Assembly (NCBI GenBank): GCA_017458125.1
Contig: JAFTGB010000051.1
Location: 1 to 32,110, forward strand
Direction of reading: 5' to 3'
DNA length: 32,110 bases
Source: Prevotella sp.
GTDB lineage: Bacteria; Bacteroidota; Bacteroidia; Bacteroidales; Bacteroidaceae
Shown here: positions 31,407 to 32,110 of the stretch, in pieces
Position numbering within the stretch: the first letter of the stretch is position 1
How the letters are laid out: each line of letters starts with the position of its first letter
Notes under the pieces: generated by a model
What the model saw: only the letters and a program-made list of their open reading frames with translations
Told to the model about the DNA's origin: nothing
Databases searched by the model: none
Position numbers and translations under genes: made by a program

Positions 31407-31474
31407 AAGAAGCAAGAAGCAAGAGGCAAGAAGCAAGTTTTTTTAAAAAGAGGCAAGAAGCAAGAAGCAAGAGG
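31407..31474. repeat. GCAAGAAGC/GCAAGAGG array
   Basis: Two blocks (31407-31437 and 31447-31474) of short units AAGCAAG and AGGCAAG, separated by T/A runs. Inverted copies occur at 31516-31535 and 31781-31814, so the array flanks the large inverted repeat as nested symmetry. No protein is proposed here. An open frame across it only reflects the repeats. Confidence 0.7.
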
Positions 31475-31587
31475 ATACACTATTGGGAACCCCACAGGGA
31501 GGGTTTACCAACATTTCTCTTGCTTCTTGCCTCTCAAAAGTTGTTGCGCTGCCGCGCAATGATGAATGAGGAAAATGGTAATCAGTC

Positions 31588-31763
31588 CCCCTCCTTGGAT
31601 TGCAACGCCACACTCTGTACCTTTAGGTCAGAGAAAGGAGGGGTTAGGGGTGGTTGATTATGCCAGTTGACAGTGTCAAATTCGCTGTAGTCTTCAACCA
31701 CCCCCGGCCCCTCCTTTCTCTGACCTAAAGGTACAGAGTGTGGCGTTGCAATCCAAGGAGGGG
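31588..31763. repeat. large inverted repeat, 70-bp arms, 36-bp loop
   Basis: Arms 31588-31657 and 31694-31763 are reverse complements at 67 of 70 positions. The three differences are together, near the inner end. The loop 31658-31693 holds a small TTGACA/TGTCAA dyad. The size and the low divergence suggest a recent, possibly mobile (MITE-like) element or a long hairpin RNA. The neighbourhood also holds a transposase-like gene end at 32002. Within the 31158-32001 gap I see otherwise only a GTGTCTTT triple repeat near 31823-31848. Confidence 0.8.
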
Positions 31764-31780
31764 AGCTATAACGGCTCCGT

Positions 31781-31814
31781 GCTTCTTGTTTCTTGCCTCT
31801 TGCTTCTTGCTTCT
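31781..31814. repeat. inverted copy of the GCAAGAAGC array
   Basis: GCTTCTTG, TTTCTTGCCTCTTGC and TTCTTGC units are the reverse complement of the array at 31407-31474. They lie 17 bp outside the right arm of the large inverted repeat. Confidence 0.65.
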
Positions 31815-31940
31815 AAAAAACCTTCGTGTCTTTGTGTCTTTGTGTTCCATAAATAATTTCGTCCCAAGTTATTTTTTAATCATTACTAAATAAGACACAT
31901 GCTGGACACGCAGAGCCCGGACTGGTATTTCTCATCGTAT

Positions 31941-31976
31941 AAAAATCCCCGCCACTCTTTTGCGGAGTAGCGGGGA
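31941..31976 (-). terminator. intrinsic terminator of the transposase-like gene
   Basis: Minus-strand stem of 12 bp (arms 31965-31976 and 31946-31957, one G-T pair, loop of 7) followed by five T on the minus strand (31941-31945). It lies about 25 nt after the stop at 32002. Confidence 0.85.
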
Positions 31977-32001
31977 ATTATGCGGGTAGCTTTTTATTTT
32001 T

Positions 32002-32110
32002 TTAGTCTATATGCTCTATCTCTCTAACCGAGATGCCTGTCATCTCGGCAATCTCCTCCGCAGACATTCCTCTGGCTTTCATCTTCCGTGCTATGTTCAG
32101 CTTCTCTTCC
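32002..32110 (-). CDS. C-terminal end of a PD-(D/E)XK nuclease/Rpn-family transposase-like protein (partial)
   Basis: Only the last 35 codons are inside the window. They read EEKLNIARKMKARGMSAEEI followed by AEMTGISVREIEHID and a TAA stop at 32002-32004. A short helix with KLxIARxMKxxG and then a small HTH-like helix pair (SAEEIAEMTGISVREI) is the usual C-terminus of the Rpn / PD-(D/E)XK transposase-like proteins that are abundant in Bacteroidetes. The catalytic part lies outside the window, so intactness cannot be judged. A terminator follows directly. Similar tails occur in other proteins, so the family call is moderate. Confidence 0.6.
   Translation of the reverse strand, partial: EEKLNIARKMKARGMSAEEIAEMTGISVREIEHID

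Noticed and set aside
31388-31657. Plus-strand open frame of 89 codons across the repeat region
   Set aside because: It is made of GCAAGAAGC repeats and one arm of the inverted repeat, with no coding character.

Overview
The window reads as a chromosomal stretch of a Bacteroidales bacterium, most likely Prevotella in the broad sense. Four things point there: a SusC/SusD outer-membrane pair, lipoproteins with SPII signals, AraC-type sensor regulators with a Y_Y_Y domain, and promoters of the Bacteroidetes form TTTG-N20-TAnnTTTG. Nearly every gene is on the minus strand, so the biology runs from high to low coordinates.

Layout in transcription order. The right edge (31158-32110) holds the C-terminus of a PD-(D/E)XK/Rpn-type transposase-like protein with its terminator, a 70-bp-arm inverted repeat, GCAAGAAGC arrays, and a plus-strand promoter ending about 85 nt later in a strong terminator (candidate small RNA). 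Next is a LacI-family regulator (30138-31157) with an operator-like palindrome over its own -33 box. The core polysaccharide utilization locus follows: SusC (26809-29952), SusD (25111-26760), two surface glycan-binding lipoproteins with shared modules (23107-25071 and 20503-23082) and a BACON-GH5 lipoprotein endoglucanase (18673-20499). A 450-bp gap with a large inverted repeat separates this from a second block: two tandem, overlapping sensor/regulator genes (15109-18222 and 12072-15116), a PA14-containing GH31 (9039-11978) and a GH2 (6621-8984). A third unit holds a TPR membrane protein with a kinase-like ATPase domain (5007-6515) and a YicI-type GH31 (2685-5000). The left end has a four-helix-bundle protein, an HU-like protein and the first 360 residues of O-acetylhomoserine sulfhydrylase (metY), the last behind a structured leader.

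The enzyme set (GH5_4-like endo-glucanase, two alpha-xylosidase-type GH31s, GH2 beta-galactosidase) fits xyloglucan. GH5 would cut the backbone at the surface, the binding lipoproteins and SusCD would capture and import oligosaccharides, GH2 would remove galactose and the GH31s xylose. No GH3, GH43 or GH9 gene is present, so beta-glucosidase activity must come from elsewhere.

The most unusual feature is regulatory. The locus does not encode one hybrid two-component system. It has two paralogous membrane sensors made as a translationally coupled pair. One keeps the HATPase but lacks a phospho-histidine, receiver and DNA-binding domain. The other keeps the AraC DNA-binding domain but lacks HATPase and receiver and has Asp where the phospho-histidine should be. 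A third kinase-like protein (TPR type) has Ala at the same position. The regulatory genes have full -33/-7 promoters. The SusC and PA14-GH31 promoters have only the -7 element, and upstream of SusC lies a 22-bp-spaced direct repeat that could be an activator site.
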